Shown here piece by piece: positions 17,297 through 26,143 of a stretch of DNA of 64,000 nt; position 1 is the stretch's first letter; each line of letters starts with the position of its first letter. Location of the stretch: contig NZ_JABAEB010000015.1 of the NCBI RefSeq assembly GCF_012584455.1, positions 27,423 to 91,422 of the forward strand, given 5' to 3'. The position numbers and the translations under genes are program-made. The notes under the pieces were generated by a model. That model was given only the letters and a program-made list of their open reading frames with translations. It was not told where the DNA came from and made no database searches. This DNA comes from Shewanella oncorhynchi. Its GTDB lineage: Bacteria; Pseudomonadota; Gammaproteobacteria; Enterobacterales; Shewanellaceae.

Positions 17297-17605
17297 TTAG
17301 TGCTCATTCTTCATTTCTTCGCATTGAAATCCTTGCTTACGAGTATCGAACTGGCACATAGATCCACATTCCCAAGGCACATTGTCGTAGAAGGCAGATT
17401 GTTCGCGAGCAAAATCGCGGCAAGTATTATAGCTGTCAAAGTTATCGGTTTTTTTATACTTTCCTGAATCATAGCCATGGTTGTAGATAAAGGCTGACCA
17501 AGTTTTAGGGCCAGTATTTTTGTCACTCGGGGAGATAAACCAAATCGCACTTACGACGCAGGTAAACAGGATAAGAATGAACACAGGTACAACAGGGAAT
17601 TTCAT
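17297..17605 (-). CDS. small Cys-containing membrane-anchored protein of unknown function
   Basis: 102-aa protein with one N-terminal membrane segment (about residues 4-24) and an outward polar domain rich in aromatic residues. Its four cysteines (YNTCRDFAREQ, PWECGSMCQFD, FQCEEM) suggest two disulfides in the periplasm. I recognise no family. The gene is followed on the same strand, 135 bp on, by another small exported-protein gene, but the two are unrelated in sequence. Confidence 0.55.
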   Translation of the reverse strand: MKFPVVPVFILILFTCVVSAIWFISPSDKNTGPKTWSAFIYNHGYDSGKYKKTDNFDSYNTCRDFAREQSAFYDNVPWECGSMCQFDTRKQGFQCEEMKNEH

Positions 17606-17884
17606 TTTTTATTAAGTGGGCAATGTAAACAATAGCGGAAGGATAACGCTTTTTTTGTCGTTATGCGCGTGAAATGTTCACAAATTGATAACCATGCACT
17701 TACTTGGTGCAATTCCGATACAAAAAGATACGTATTGGTTGTGGTGGTTAAATAATATTTACTTAATTATACAAAAGCTTACGGTACATTTGCTGTACTT
17801 ATATCAGTTTTGCGTTAAGCTCTAGTTCAGGTTAGATTTTGTACTGTAGTTCTCAAGAAAGTTATTTAGGCCTTGGAGGCAAAC

Positions 17885-18409
17885 ATGAAAATTCAGTCCC
17901 TTTTACTCGCAGGTGTATTAAGTTGCAGTGCGGCTTGGGCGGCCGATGAAGCGCCTGTGGATCCCGTCACCGAAGATGGTGTGGTTAAAATTGTTTGGCA
18001 AAGTCCTAAAGATTATCGCGATATAAAATCATCAGGGGAGCTCCAATCCCGTTATGAGAAGCGCTTATTTGAAACCTTAACTGAAAACATCAATAAAGAA
18101 GCCGCGAAGATTTTAAAGCCAAATCAAAAGCTTGAAATGACCATTACCGATGTTGATCTTGCGGGTGATATGCGTCCAACATTTGGTGCGACCGCCAATG
18201 ATTTACGCATTATCAAAGACATTTATCCGCCGCGTATGACTTTTTCTTATCAAGTCATGGAAAACGATAAAGTGATTATCGCGGGCGATGAAAAACTGTC
18301 GAATATGGGGTTCATGGATGGGATCCAATCTTTAAATGATAAGCCTTTTATGTACGAAACCAAAATGTTAACCGAGTGGTTAAAGAAGACGATTGCACCA
18401 CAACTTTAA
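17885..18409 (+). CDS. DUF3016 periplasmic protein
   Basis: 174-aa protein with a signal peptide (MKIQSLLLAGVLSCSAAWA-AD) and the DUF3016 pattern: VKIVWQSPKDYRDIKSS.., ..EAAKILKPNQKLEMTITDVDLAGDMRPTFG.. and RMTFSYQVMENDKVI. Members are small periplasmic proteins of unknown role in marine gammaproteobacteria. TTGGAGG is well spaced before ATG 17885. A further ATG four codons upstream (17873) lacks a ribosome binding site. About 280 bp of AT-rich DNA lie upstream, probably its promoter region. Confidence 0.8.
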   Translation: MKIQSLLLAGVLSCSAAWAADEAPVDPVTEDGVVKIVWQSPKDYRDIKSSGELQSRYEKRLFETLTENINKEAAKILKPNQKLEMTITDVDLAGDMRPTFGATANDLRIIKDIYPPRMTFSYQVMENDKVIIAGDEKLSNMGFMDGIQSLNDKPFMYETKMLTEWLKKTIAPQL

Positions 18410-18452
18410 TGACTCATATCGGTCGCTAATGCTGAGTATTAAAGCTGTTCAG

Positions 18453-20210
18453 CTATGCCGTTAGTGCCTGAGTGTCGATAATCAGATGATTTTCTAACAG
18501 GTAAAATCCGTTATTTGCGGATTTTGCCTGTTTTTTTGCCCTAGCGCTTAAGGTCGATAGACTATGTTCATGGGCGTTAAAGGTGAGTGCGGGTGGTAAA
18601 ATGCCTACACACAGACTGATCAATTGATGGTAACAGGCTTCACCTTTTCTATCGTCGGCGAGCATTTCCTGGGCCAGCCAGTGATCTGCGCTATAAAACA
18701 AATGCTTATGGGTTTCAAAATCCGCTAGAATTCGCTGGCAACGGCTGATCATATGCTCACAGGTGCTGATAATGACAAAGTCATCGCCGCCGACATGGCC
18801 AACAAAGCAATTGTCGCTTTTATACTTCAGTAACAGATTCGCCACTTCACAAATCACTTCATCGCCACGGCAAAATCCATAAATATCGTTATAGGGCTTA
18901 AAGTTACACAGATCAAAATAGGCTAGATAAAAATGTTTCTTTTGGATCTTAAGGCGTTTTAATTCCTCTTGAATGGGCACATTACCCGGCAAGTCTGTAA
19001 GAGGATTCGCATGGCGCGCCATCTTAATTCTGTGCTCTGTGATCCTTTGTAGCAAATCCTTGGTATGGCCTATGCCGAGTAGTTTTCCACGGCGAAGGAT
19101 AATGAACTGTTGCGCTACCGTATTAGCACTCTCTGAGGTCAGTAATTGACTTACGGTGGATAACGGTTCGTTGGCCTCAATCTGGATAACTTGCGGATCC
19201 ATCACTTCACTCACTGCATGATTTTCATGTAAGGCGCGACCATAGGGTGTGCTGAAGAGTTCAAGTAAGGTCGCGCGGCTGATAATACCGAGTGGCAACT
19301 GGTTATCGACCACTACAACCGCCTGTAATGCAGGTTGCGAGATAAAGGTGTCACTTAAAAATTTGAGTTTAAGCGTGGGCACTACGGTTATGGCACTCGT
19401 GCACAGGCTCTCGGCCGATTCGCTGTATCTAGGTTGAATTTGAGTATTGCTTGGCACTAAGGTCGCTTTCATCGCGCGGCAGGGGAGCACTTCTGGACGA
19501 CCGAGTAAGTAGCCTTGGCAATAGACGATACCCAGTTGTTTGAGTACGGCTAATTCCTCTTGCGTTTCAATTCCTTCGGCTATCACTTTGCAGGTTAAGC
19601 TTTGGCATAACTCCACAATCGAGCGGACAAATTCCTGTTTGACGGGAGTCGAATCAATCTGATGGATAAAGTGACGGTCGATTTTGACATAGTCGGGTGA
19701 CAATTCTGACCAGAGTCTCAGACCCGAATAACCTGCACCTAAGTCATCGATCGCCGTTAAAAAACCTTGGCTACGATAGTGATTTAAGCAGGATTTGAGT
19801 AAATCGATATCATCGGCGGGGTATTGCTCTGACAGTTCAATCACAACCTGTGATGGCGCTATGCCAAGTTGTTGCAGCAGTTGTAAGGTCATGCCCTTGG
19901 GGTGGGCGGGATCTAATAGTGCCTTGGGCGAGATATTGATAAACAGCTTGCCTTGAAACTGGCGCAACTTAAATTGCTCGAGTGAAATACGGCGACAAAG
20001 GGTTTCTAGCTCGCTTAATTTACCTTGATGTTCGGCGGTCTGAAATAGCGGGACTGGGGAGTATAACGGGCTGTGTTCAGGGCCACGGCTTAACGCCTCA
20101 AAACCATGAATTTTATGTTCTAATATATTGAAAATTGGCTGAAATAAGGGACTGATTGCCGCTTTAGAGATTATTTTATCGAGCTCTTTAGCCAGATCTA
20201 AACTTGTCAT
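18453..20210 (-). CDS. EAL-CBS-GGDEF c-di-GMP signalling protein
   Basis: 585-aa cytoplasmic protein in reverse of the usual order. EAL domain 1-245 with FEALSRGP (38-40), INISPKALL, IELSEQY, IDDLGAGYSGL, VKIDRHFI, IAEGIET and CQGYLLGRP: catalytic residues of a phosphodiesterase are present. A CBS pair spans about 280-395 (with VSEVMD and GIISRATLLELF). The GGDEF domain (about 400-575) carries GGDDF (474-478) instead of GGDEF and has no RxxD inhibitory site five residues before it, so cyclase activity is doubtful. CBS pairs usually bind adenine nucleotides, so the enzyme may couple c-di-GMP breakdown to energy state. The gene stands alone, convergent with the DUF3016 gene. Confidence 0.9.
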   Translation of the reverse strand: MTSLDLAKELDKIISKAAISPLFQPIFNILEHKIHGFEALSRGPEHSPLYSPVPLFQTAEHQGKLSELETLCRRISLEQFKLRQFQGKLFINISPKALLDPAHPKGMTLQLLQQLGIAPSQVVIELSEQYPADDIDLLKSCLNHYRSQGFLTAIDDLGAGYSGLRLWSELSPDYVKIDRHFIHQIDSTPVKQEFVRSIVELCQSLTCKVIAEGIETQEELAVLKQLGIVYCQGYLLGRPEVLPCRAMKATLVPSNTQIQPRYSESAESLCTSAITVVPTLKLKFLSDTFISQPALQAVVVVDNQLPLGIISRATLLELFSTPYGRALHENHAVSEVMDPQVIQIEANEPLSTVSQLLTSESANTVAQQFIILRRGKLLGIGHTKDLLQRITEHRIKMARHANPLTDLPGNVPIQEELKRLKIQKKHFYLAYFDLCNFKPYNDIYGFCRGDEVICEVANLLLKYKSDNCFVGHVGGDDFVIISTCEHMISRCQRILADFETHKHLFYSADHWLAQEMLADDRKGEACYHQLISLCVGILPPALTFNAHEHSLSTLSARAKKQAKSANNGFYLLENHLIIDTQALTA

Positions 20211-20375
20211 TACGTCAGCCCCTTCGTCTATGTGAGCGGAGTCTATGACTTAGAAATGACAAAATGATGACAGTTTTGGGGAAGCTTAGTGCTATCTATC
20301 TGTGTTGGTGGGCTTGATTAGATATGCCATGGAAAGAGCTGAAATCTAAGGTGAGTTCCAGCTCCTAATCTCGGT

Positions 20376-20684
20376 TTAGCTTTGCTTCTTAAAGGCCTGC
20401 AATGTTTGCAGTAATGCGCCTAACTGACGCACATAGGTTTCGAGTTCTTTAGGATCGAGCGTTTGATGTTCTTCCATGCGAGTTAAGTCATCGACCAACT
20501 CTTGCACATAGGGCCGAAAGCGATTACTCGAAGCGATAAAACCTTGTTCTGCCGTGAATATGCTGGTGAAGTTTCCATGGCCAGCTTTCTTTAGCTCATC
20601 TAACTTAGCGTCGGCGTCTATGGCTTGGCGATAGGCGATTTGAAGATTTTCTTTCAGTTGCTCTATAACCTTGGTATGTGGCAT
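20376..20684 (-). CDS. small coiled-coil protein of unknown function
   Basis: 102-aa soluble protein, almost entirely alpha-helical, with heptad-like runs at both ends (VIEQLKENLQIAYRQAIDADAKL.. and ELETYVRQLGALLQTLQAFKKQ) around a central GFIASSNRFRPYVQEL. I do not recognise a family. It is divergent from the TraB/GumN gene with a 48-bp gap, so the two share a promoter region. A role as an adaptor or structural protein is only a guess. Confidence 0.6.
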   Translation of the reverse strand: MPHTKVIEQLKENLQIAYRQAIDADAKLDELKKAGHGNFTSIFTAEQGFIASSNRFRPYVQELVDDLTRMEEHQTLDPKELETYVRQLGALLQTLQAFKKQS

Positions 20685-20732
20685 AACAGCGTCTCATTGC
20701 AAAATTTGCAGGAATTATAAGGGGCAAAGGAT

Positions 20733-21635
20733 ATGGCAACAAGCCAATGGCGACTAATTGCATCAATCAGTTTTCTGGCGTTAGCGGGTTTGAGCACAAA
20801 AGTGGTGGGTGCAGAAACCGATAAACCACCATTTTATCAAGTGCAATGGCAAGGCAAGAGCGCGTATTTGCTAGGTTCGATTCATATTGGACGTGCCGAC
20901 TTTTATCCTTTACCCACCCAAATTGAAACCGCGTTGGGTAAAGCTAAGGGCTTAGTCGTAGAAGTCGATATCAATAAAGTCGATAGCACAGCCTTACTGC
21001 AGCAATACGGCCGCGCCGATAAAACTAAGGGTTTAGATTGGCAGAGCCGAGATAAGCAAACGGTCGAGAGCATGACGCCCTATTGCGCGGCCACGGCAAA
21101 TGTTTGTCAGTCGATACAATCTTTTGCACCTTGGCTGCAGGCTACTCAAGTTAACTTATTGCGTTATAACGACTTAGGTTACAGCACGGATTATGGCGTT
21201 GATATGCAGTTGATGGCTCGATATGCGACTTTGCCTGTGTATCCGTTGGAAACCGCCGAGTCACAATTTCAATTGTTAGCGTCTTTTAATAGTCAAGAGC
21301 AGTGGTCTATGGTGCGTGAGGCGATTAGCGCATCGGATGCGGAGCTTTTATCGTTAATAACGGCTTGGCGTTCAGGTAATGAAACTGAGCTTGATGCCAT
21401 AATGCAGGAGCAAATGGGCGGCGAGGGTGACACTAAAATGCTAGAGAAAATCCTCTGGCAGCGAAACCATGTGATGGCCGATGGCATTATAAAATTAATG
21501 GGCTCGACTGATGTGACTTCACCTTTGTTTGTGGTGGTTGGTGCTGGCCATGTGGTGGGGGATAAAAGCGTGGTGCAATTGCTAGAACAAGCAGGCGCCA
21601 AAGTGAGCGCCTGCTGGAAACAGACTTGTCAGTAA
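20733..21635 (+). CDS. TraB/GumN family protein
   Basis: 300-aa protein with an N-terminal signal peptide (ending VVGAE, about residue 27), so probably periplasmic or outer-membrane associated. It has the TraB/GumN core: LLGSIHIGRADFYPLP (GSxHxG, residues 48-53), VVEVDI, the central YGVDMQLMARA-like helix (TDYGVDMQLMARYATLPV) and C-terminal VVVGAGHVVGDKSVVQLL (GxxH). The family is related to the TIKI metalloproteases, and the conserved His/Glu residues are probably metal ligands. The bacterial substrate is unknown. AAGGATATGG.. start is clear. Confidence 0.85.
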   Translation: MATSQWRLIASISFLALAGLSTKVVGAETDKPPFYQVQWQGKSAYLLGSIHIGRADFYPLPTQIETALGKAKGLVVEVDINKVDSTALLQQYGRADKTKGLDWQSRDKQTVESMTPYCAATANVCQSIQSFAPWLQATQVNLLRYNDLGYSTDYGVDMQLMARYATLPVYPLETAESQFQLLASFNSQEQWSMVREAISASDAELLSLITAWRSGNETELDAIMQEQMGGEGDTKMLEKILWQRNHVMADGIIKLMGSTDVTSPLFVVVGAGHVVGDKSVVQLLEQAGAKVSACWKQTCQ

Positions 21636-21668
21636 TCGTTTAGGCAGCGCGTTTGTAACGACGCGCGT

Positions 21669-22442
21669 TCACACTGCAAAGCTTTGCCCTAAAAAGTGCA
21701 CATATCGGCCGAGGGAAATATAGGGTTCGCGTTGCGAGTACTCCAGCTCCATTTGTAGCAGCTTGTGATAGTCGAAATCCGCAGGCTGACTCTTTTTCAA
21801 ATAGTCGTGGATTACACGCACGCCAGACTGGCTGATGAGTGACATTTGCCATTCGCTAAACCAATCTTTAACTTCTTGAATATAAAGCGGATGAGTGGGA
21901 GTTAGTCGCACTTTCTTCTTCACTTTTAAATCAGCGGCGACGTAATCGAAATTGCCCGACACTAAAGCATGAAAGCGCATGGCTTCTTTGTTGTAAAACA
22001 TCAAAGAGAATAATCCGCCGGGTTTTAGCATGTTAAGTAAACCCGCTACAGTGGGCTTAGCATCCGTTAACCATTCGACGACCGCATGACACAATATGAT
22101 ATCGAAATAGCCATGGTTATCGACCGATAATGCTTGGATAGGCGCATGGATAAGCTGGATAGCTAATGGTTCAGGGGAGGCATCAATTTGTTCTTTGGCT
22201 TGAGCCAGCATCTCAGCAGAGATATCGCAGAGTACAACTTCGTGGCCGAGGCGCGCTAATCTTTGGCTAAAGTAACCAAAACCACCGCCCGCATCTAATA
22301 CTCTGAGTTTTTTATCCCCCAGTTTTGCCAGCGCGGGGACGAGGTCGCGCCATAGCACTGCGGCACGAATTTCGCCCTTGGGCGTACCATAGATGTTTTT
22401 CGCAAATTTTTGCGCGAGCTTATCAAAATTCTTATCTTGCAC
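21669..22442 (-). CDS. cmoM: tRNA 5-carboxymethoxyuridine methyltransferase CmoM
   Basis: 257-aa SAM-dependent methyltransferase. It aligns along its length with E. coli CmoM (formerly SmtA), which methylates cmo5U34 to mcmo5U34 in tRNAs. N-terminus MQDKNFDKLAQKFAKNIYGT, SAM motif VLDAGGGFGYFS (about 48-60), CHAVVEWL, LKPGGLFSLMFYN, GNFDYV, GVRVIHDYL and the C-terminal EPYISLGRYVH all match. It stands alone. Confidence is high because the diagnostic tail EPYI-LGRY-H is specific to this group. Confidence 0.93.
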   Translation of the reverse strand: MQDKNFDKLAQKFAKNIYGTPKGEIRAAVLWRDLVPALAKLGDKKLRVLDAGGGFGYFSQRLARLGHEVVLCDISAEMLAQAKEQIDASPEPLAIQLIHAPIQALSVDNHGYFDIILCHAVVEWLTDAKPTVAGLLNMLKPGGLFSLMFYNKEAMRFHALVSGNFDYVAADLKVKKKVRLTPTHPLYIQEVKDWFSEWQMSLISQSGVRVIHDYLKKSQPADFDYHKLLQMELEYSQREPYISLGRYVHFLGQSFAV

Positions 22443-22660
22443 GTGATAACTAGGTTAAAGAGAGTGGAACGATAGTGTGGCACAGTCGTAAATTTTTCGC
22501 ACTCTGGAGATGTTATTGCCGAGTTGAGATGGATAAATTTGCATCGTTAATTTTTAATGTATTGATTTTATTAGTAGTAATTATTCCTACTAAACTTAGG
22601 GATACACAGAACTCAGTGCTCTGGGTTATAATCACGCCGTTTTCGCCAAACCTGACTCTA

Positions 22661-22974
22661 TATACCCAAGCGACCTGAAGATACGAGTTTCAGAGCGCCT
22701 AGGGTGCTTCAATTCAAGGCGCATCAATGACAGAATGTCGGCCACCTTTTGAATTGATGCAACACGGAAGTGAAGTGCCCTAGGCGCTCCGTCCCGGCGG
22801 GTTTTAACGCACTTTATGCTGTGTTGGTTATTTTGAACTTAGTCCACTAGGTCCGCAAATAACCGCAATCGCCATGGATGGCGTGAATGCCATTTATGCA
22901 GGAGCAATAAAGGGCCTTGCCTAAAGTGCGTTAAATTCCCGCTGAATCCTGCATTTTCAGGTTGTTTGGGTATA
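22661..22974. repeat. 314-bp structured non-coding repeat with terminal inverted repeats
   Basis: Bounded by TATACCCAAG.. and its inverted copy ..GGGTATA: the 33-bp ends (22661-22693, 22942-22974) match at 26 positions. Inside lie two further inverted pairs: GAGCGCCTAGGGTGCTTCA (22693-22711) with its partner at 22771-22789, and TTTTAACGCACTTTA (22802-22816) with its partner at 22922-22935. The whole can fold into a three-armed structure. There is no open frame, so it is MITE-like or a structured intergenic repeat. The TATACCCAAG/CTTGGGTATA ends are of a kind I associate with repeats in Shewanella and Vibrio genomes. The flanking gene-free parts (22443-22660 and 22975-23136) hold only a TATAAT-like box at 22627-22632. 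Confidence 0.85.
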
Positions 22975-23136
22975 GTTGTCCATTCGGAGAGTCAGCATCA
23001 GCCCTTATTAAGACGCAGTACTGCCTGTTTTACACTCGTTATCAGCTTGATTGATCAGACGTTACTCGTCTGTGCGGGGTAATTTATGACAATGTATTTT
23101 TGTGCCAAGGGATAGTTAATTAAAAGGTACTCAGAC

Positions 23137-24000
23137 TTGAATAATGCATATTGTGTTGAATTGAACGCGATGCCGTCGCTGTTTTCTCTTTATCGCAAGA
23201 TCTTCTTTGGCCGTAAGCCTGGTTGGGATCAACAGCCGTTGCCCCAAATCAAGGTGACCGCGCCGCATGTGACTGTGTCTGAAGCTAAAGTAAGCCAATA
23301 TGCGCAGGTGTGTGGTTTTCAATTTGACGGTAAAGTTCTACCGCCAACCTATCTCTACGTGATGGCATTTCGCCTGCATGCGGTGATCTTTACCCACGAT
23401 GGGATCACTTTCCCACTGCTTGGGATGATCCACCTAAAGAATCGGATTCAAGTGTATCGGCCTGTGACGGTGGACGAGACTTTCTCCCTCGAGTGCGCCT
23501 TGACCACGAGCCGCGAGACGGATTCTGGCTTAGAGTTTGAATTTGTGTCTAAGGCGTTTGTCGGTGAAGAACTCGTCTGGGAATCGCTATCCACCTATTT
23601 ATATCGTATCGATGTTGCTGGGCGCCGCGTTCGCCCACCTAAAGCCATTGATATGGCATGGGAAACACCACAAAGCTGGAGTTTGAGTGAAGATTTAGGT
23701 CGTCGTTATGCTAAGGCATCTGGCGACTATAACTTGATCCATCTGCATCCTGTGCTTTCAAAGCGTTTTGGCTTTGATCGAGTGCTCGCCCATGGCATGT
23801 GGTCTAAGGCCCGTTGTTTAGCAGAGTTGATGCCAAGTATTGGCGATCGTCCATTCACTGTGGACGTGACCTTTAAGCTGCCACTTTTGATGCCTGCCGA
23901 TGTTGGATTTGGCTATGAGCAGAATGCTAATAATATGGTATTTGAATTACGTGACAGCAAAGGCCGTCGCCCACATTTAAGTGGCGATGTGCAGTTTTAA
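23137..24000 (+). CDS. MaoC-like (hot-dog fold) dehydratase/hydratase
   Basis: 287-aa protein with two hot-dog halves. The C-terminal half carries the MaoC hydratase motif: YAKASGDYNLIHLHPVLSKRFGF followed by VLAHGMWSKARCL, where Asp and His of the A-SGD-N-IH segment are the catalytic pair in R-hydratases. The N-terminal half (PHVTVSEAKVSQYAQVCGF.., PPTYLYVMAFRLHAV) looks like the degenerate partner that binds the acyl tail. Likely substrate: an enoyl- or hydroxyacyl-CoA/ACP. Start is uncertain: TTG 23137 has AAGG about 11 nt away, while ATG 23170 has no ribosome binding site. A terminator follows. Confidence 0.8.
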   Translation: MNNAYCVELNAMPSLFSLYRKIFFGRKPGWDQQPLPQIKVTAPHVTVSEAKVSQYAQVCGFQFDGKVLPPTYLYVMAFRLHAVIFTHDGITFPLLGMIHLKNRIQVYRPVTVDETFSLECALTTSRETDSGLEFEFVSKAFVGEELVWESLSTYLYRIDVAGRRVRPPKAIDMAWETPQSWSLSEDLGRRYAKASGDYNLIHLHPVLSKRFGFDRVLAHGMWSKARCLAELMPSIGDRPFTVDVTFKLPLLMPADVGFGYEQNANNMVFELRDSKGRRPHLSGDVQF

Positions 24001-24020
24001 GCCGCACTCAATAATACATA

Positions 24021-24053
24021 CAACCACGGCGCCTTCTGGCGCCGTGGTTGTTT
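24021..24053. terminator. strong hairpin after the MaoC-like gene
   Basis: CAACCACGGCGCC-TTCT-GGCGCCGTGGTTG is a perfect 13-bp stem with a 4-nt loop, followed by a short TTT. It is probably a terminator, although the T-run is brief. Confidence 0.75.
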
Positions 24054-24251
24054 ATGGTTGTTGCTTTTGAGAAACAAAAATCAAGGTACGCTGTGACCCA
24101 TAGATGCCTGCCAGATACTGAACTATTGCTGGCGATCGAGCTGGATCTCATTGGCGGCGACGGCGCTCTTGAGCCGCTCGAACGCAGGGTAGATTATTTG
24201 ATGCAGATTAAGGAATCGCTCATTAACCCTTTCGACGGCTATATATCTTAA
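24054..24251 (+). CDS. possible small protein of unknown function
   Basis: 65-aa frame starting directly after the terminator hairpin, with no ribosome binding site. The composition is protein-like (..YAVTHRCLPDTELLLAIELD.. then LEPLERRVDYLMQIKESL), with a probable amphipathic helix near the end. I recognise no family. The hairpin overlapping its start argues against efficient expression; it may be a remnant of a longer gene. Low confidence. Confidence 0.3.
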   Translation: MVVAFEKQKSRYAVTHRCLPDTELLLAIELDLIGGDGALEPLERRVDYLMQIKESLINPFDGYIS

Positions 24252-24346
24252 AGCCAATCACCTAATATCCGCCCTATTCAATGAGTGTTGTATTTAGCAA
24301 CCCCTCATACTAAACCAAAGCGTATTTGAAAGGGAGAAACCGACGC

Positions 24347-26059
24347 ATGCTGACAGATATGGATATTTCGAATTGCGCTAGCCTAAAAGACATTAATGAA
24401 CTGGGCGCCGACTTAGGTCTATTACCCGAAGAGATGATGCAATTTGGTCACACTAAAGCCAAGGTCGAGCTCAGTGTGTTGCAGCGTTTAGCTGGGCAGC
24501 GCAAAGGCAAATTGATTATCGTCACCGCAGTTACGCCTACGCCACACGGCGAAGGTAAAACAGTGACGAGCATTGGCTTAACGCAATCGTTAAATGCCAT
24601 AGGCAAAAAGGCCTGTGCCTGTATTCGCCAGCCCAGCATGGGGCCTGTATTTGGGGTGAAAGGTGGCGCTGCGGGTGGCGGTTATGCGCAAGTGGTGCCC
24701 ATGCAGGAGATGAATTTGCATCTCACGGGTGATATTCATGCCGTGAGCAGTGCCCACAATTTAGGGGCTGCGGCGATTGCGGCGCGGCTATTTCATGAAG
24801 CGCGCTTAGGTAAGGCGGAATTTGAGGCGCAATCTGGGCAAGCGTTTTTAGATATCGATCCCAATGAGATCCGTTGGCACCGAGTGGTCGATCACAACGA
24901 TCGCTGTCTTAGGCAAATCCAGGTGGGCTTAGGCGATAATAATGGCCCAGAGTACGCATCCAGTTTTGATATCACCGCCGCCTCTGAGTTAATGGCGATT
25001 TTAGCCTTAAGTCATAATTTGGCAGATATGCGGGCGCGGATCGGTCGTCTAGTGCTGGCGTTAAATACCCAAGGGCAAGTGATTACCGCCGAAGACTTAG
25101 GTGTCGCTGGTGCGATGACGGCCATCATGGCGGATGCGATAAAGCCGACGTTAATGCAGACTTTAAATGGTTCACCTTGCCTGATCCATGCGGGACCCTT
25201 TGCCAATATTGCCCACGGTAATTCATCCATTATTGCTGATGATATTGCCCTCAGACTGGCGGATTTTGTGGTGACTGAAGCTGGTTTTGGCTCAGATATG
25301 GGCTTTGAAAAGTTCTGTAATATCAAGGTGCGTCAATCGGGTCAGGTGCCCGCTGCCGCTGTGCTGGTCACTACTTTAAAAGCGCTGAAGGCCAATAGTG
25401 GTTTAGTGTCTGAGTCAGATATCAATCTACCAGATCAGGCTCGACTCGAAGCAGGCTTTGCAAATTTAAACTGGCATATCAACAATGTGGCTCGATATGG
25501 TATTCCTGTGGTGGTTGCCATTAACCGTTTCGCCACTGATACTGATGCCGAGTTGCAATGGCTAACTGCGGCTGTTAACGCGAGCAGCGCCTTTGGCTGT
25601 GAGGTCAGCGATGCTTTTAGTCAAGGGGAGGCGGGCGCTGTCGCCTTAGCGCAGACTGTGGTTCGCGCCGCTGAAACCGAGAGTCAGTTCAAGCTGTTAT
25701 ATTCAGATGAAGCCTCATTGGAGGCTAAGTTATCCACCTTAGCCGAGGTGGGGTATGGTGCAGCGGGCGTTAGCCTTTCTATCGAGGCCAAACAACAGGC
25801 GCAGCAGCTGACCGTATTAGGTTATGGGCATTTGCCCCTGTGTATGGCCAAAACGCCGTTATCAATTAGTCACGATCCTAGCTTAAAGGGCGTTCCTCAG
25901 GACTTTGAGATCCCAGTGCGGGGTTTAGTCTTGCATGCTGGTGCGGGGTTTATTACCGCCTTGGTGGGTAATGTGATGACTATGCCAGGACTAGGGCTGA
26001 AACCGGGTTACTTAAAAATTGATATTGATGTGCAAGGTGAGATAGTTGGCTTAGGCTAA
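24347..26059 (+). CDS. fhs: formate-tetrahydrofolate ligase
   Basis: 570-aa cytoplasmic enzyme that makes 10-formyl-tetrahydrofolate from formate, THF and ATP. The nucleotide loop TPTPHGEGKT (about 63-72), GLTQSLNAIGKKA, RQPSMGPVFGVKGGAAGGGYAQV, HLTGDIHAV and FANIAHGNSSIIAD are all diagnostic. The C-terminus MTMPGLGLKPGYLKIDIDVQGEIVGL matches too. Family length is about 555 aa. TTG 24326 is in frame, but the ATG at 24347 sits 9 nt after GGGAGA and is preferred. Many E. coli-like bacteria lack this gene; here it gives a formate-based entry to one-carbon units. Confidence 0.95.
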   Translation: MLTDMDISNCASLKDINELGADLGLLPEEMMQFGHTKAKVELSVLQRLAGQRKGKLIIVTAVTPTPHGEGKTVTSIGLTQSLNAIGKKACACIRQPSMGPVFGVKGGAAGGGYAQVVPMQEMNLHLTGDIHAVSSAHNLGAAAIAARLFHEARLGKAEFEAQSGQAFLDIDPNEIRWHRVVDHNDRCLRQIQVGLGDNNGPEYASSFDITAASELMAILALSHNLADMRARIGRLVLALNTQGQVITAEDLGVAGAMTAIMADAIKPTLMQTLNGSPCLIHAGPFANIAHGNSSIIADDIALRLADFVVTEAGFGSDMGFEKFCNIKVRQSGQVPAAAVLVTTLKALKANSGLVSESDINLPDQARLEAGFANLNWHINNVARYGIPVVVAINRFATDTDAELQWLTAAVNASSAFGCEVSDAFSQGEAGAVALAQTVVRAAETESQFKLLYSDEASLEAKLSTLAEVGYGAAGVSLSIEAKQQAQQLTVLGYGHLPLCMAKTPLSISHDPSLKGVPQDFEIPVRGLVLHAGAGFITALVGNVMTMPGLGLKPGYLKIDIDVQGEIVGLG

Positions 26060-26097
26060 CACTTGATGCAGAGATTGATAGGCCAGAGATAAAAATA

Positions 26098-26123
26098 AGG
26101 GCGAGCTCATTGCAACGCCCTTC
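26098..26123. terminator. terminator between convergent fhs and mscS-type gene
   Basis: AAGGGCG and CGCCCTT arms with a 12-nt loop, flanked by A-rich and T/C-rich sequence. Lies between the two convergent stop codons. The 7-bp stem is moderate. Confidence 0.6.
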
Positions 26124-26143
26124 TTCTCTCGTTTAACGCTGGT

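Noticed and set aside
17650..17715. Short palindromes upstream of the DUF3016 gene (GTGAA-ATG-TTCAC) considered as a CRP site
   Set aside because: The spacing between half-sites is 5 rather than 6 bases and no further match to a named operator is visible.
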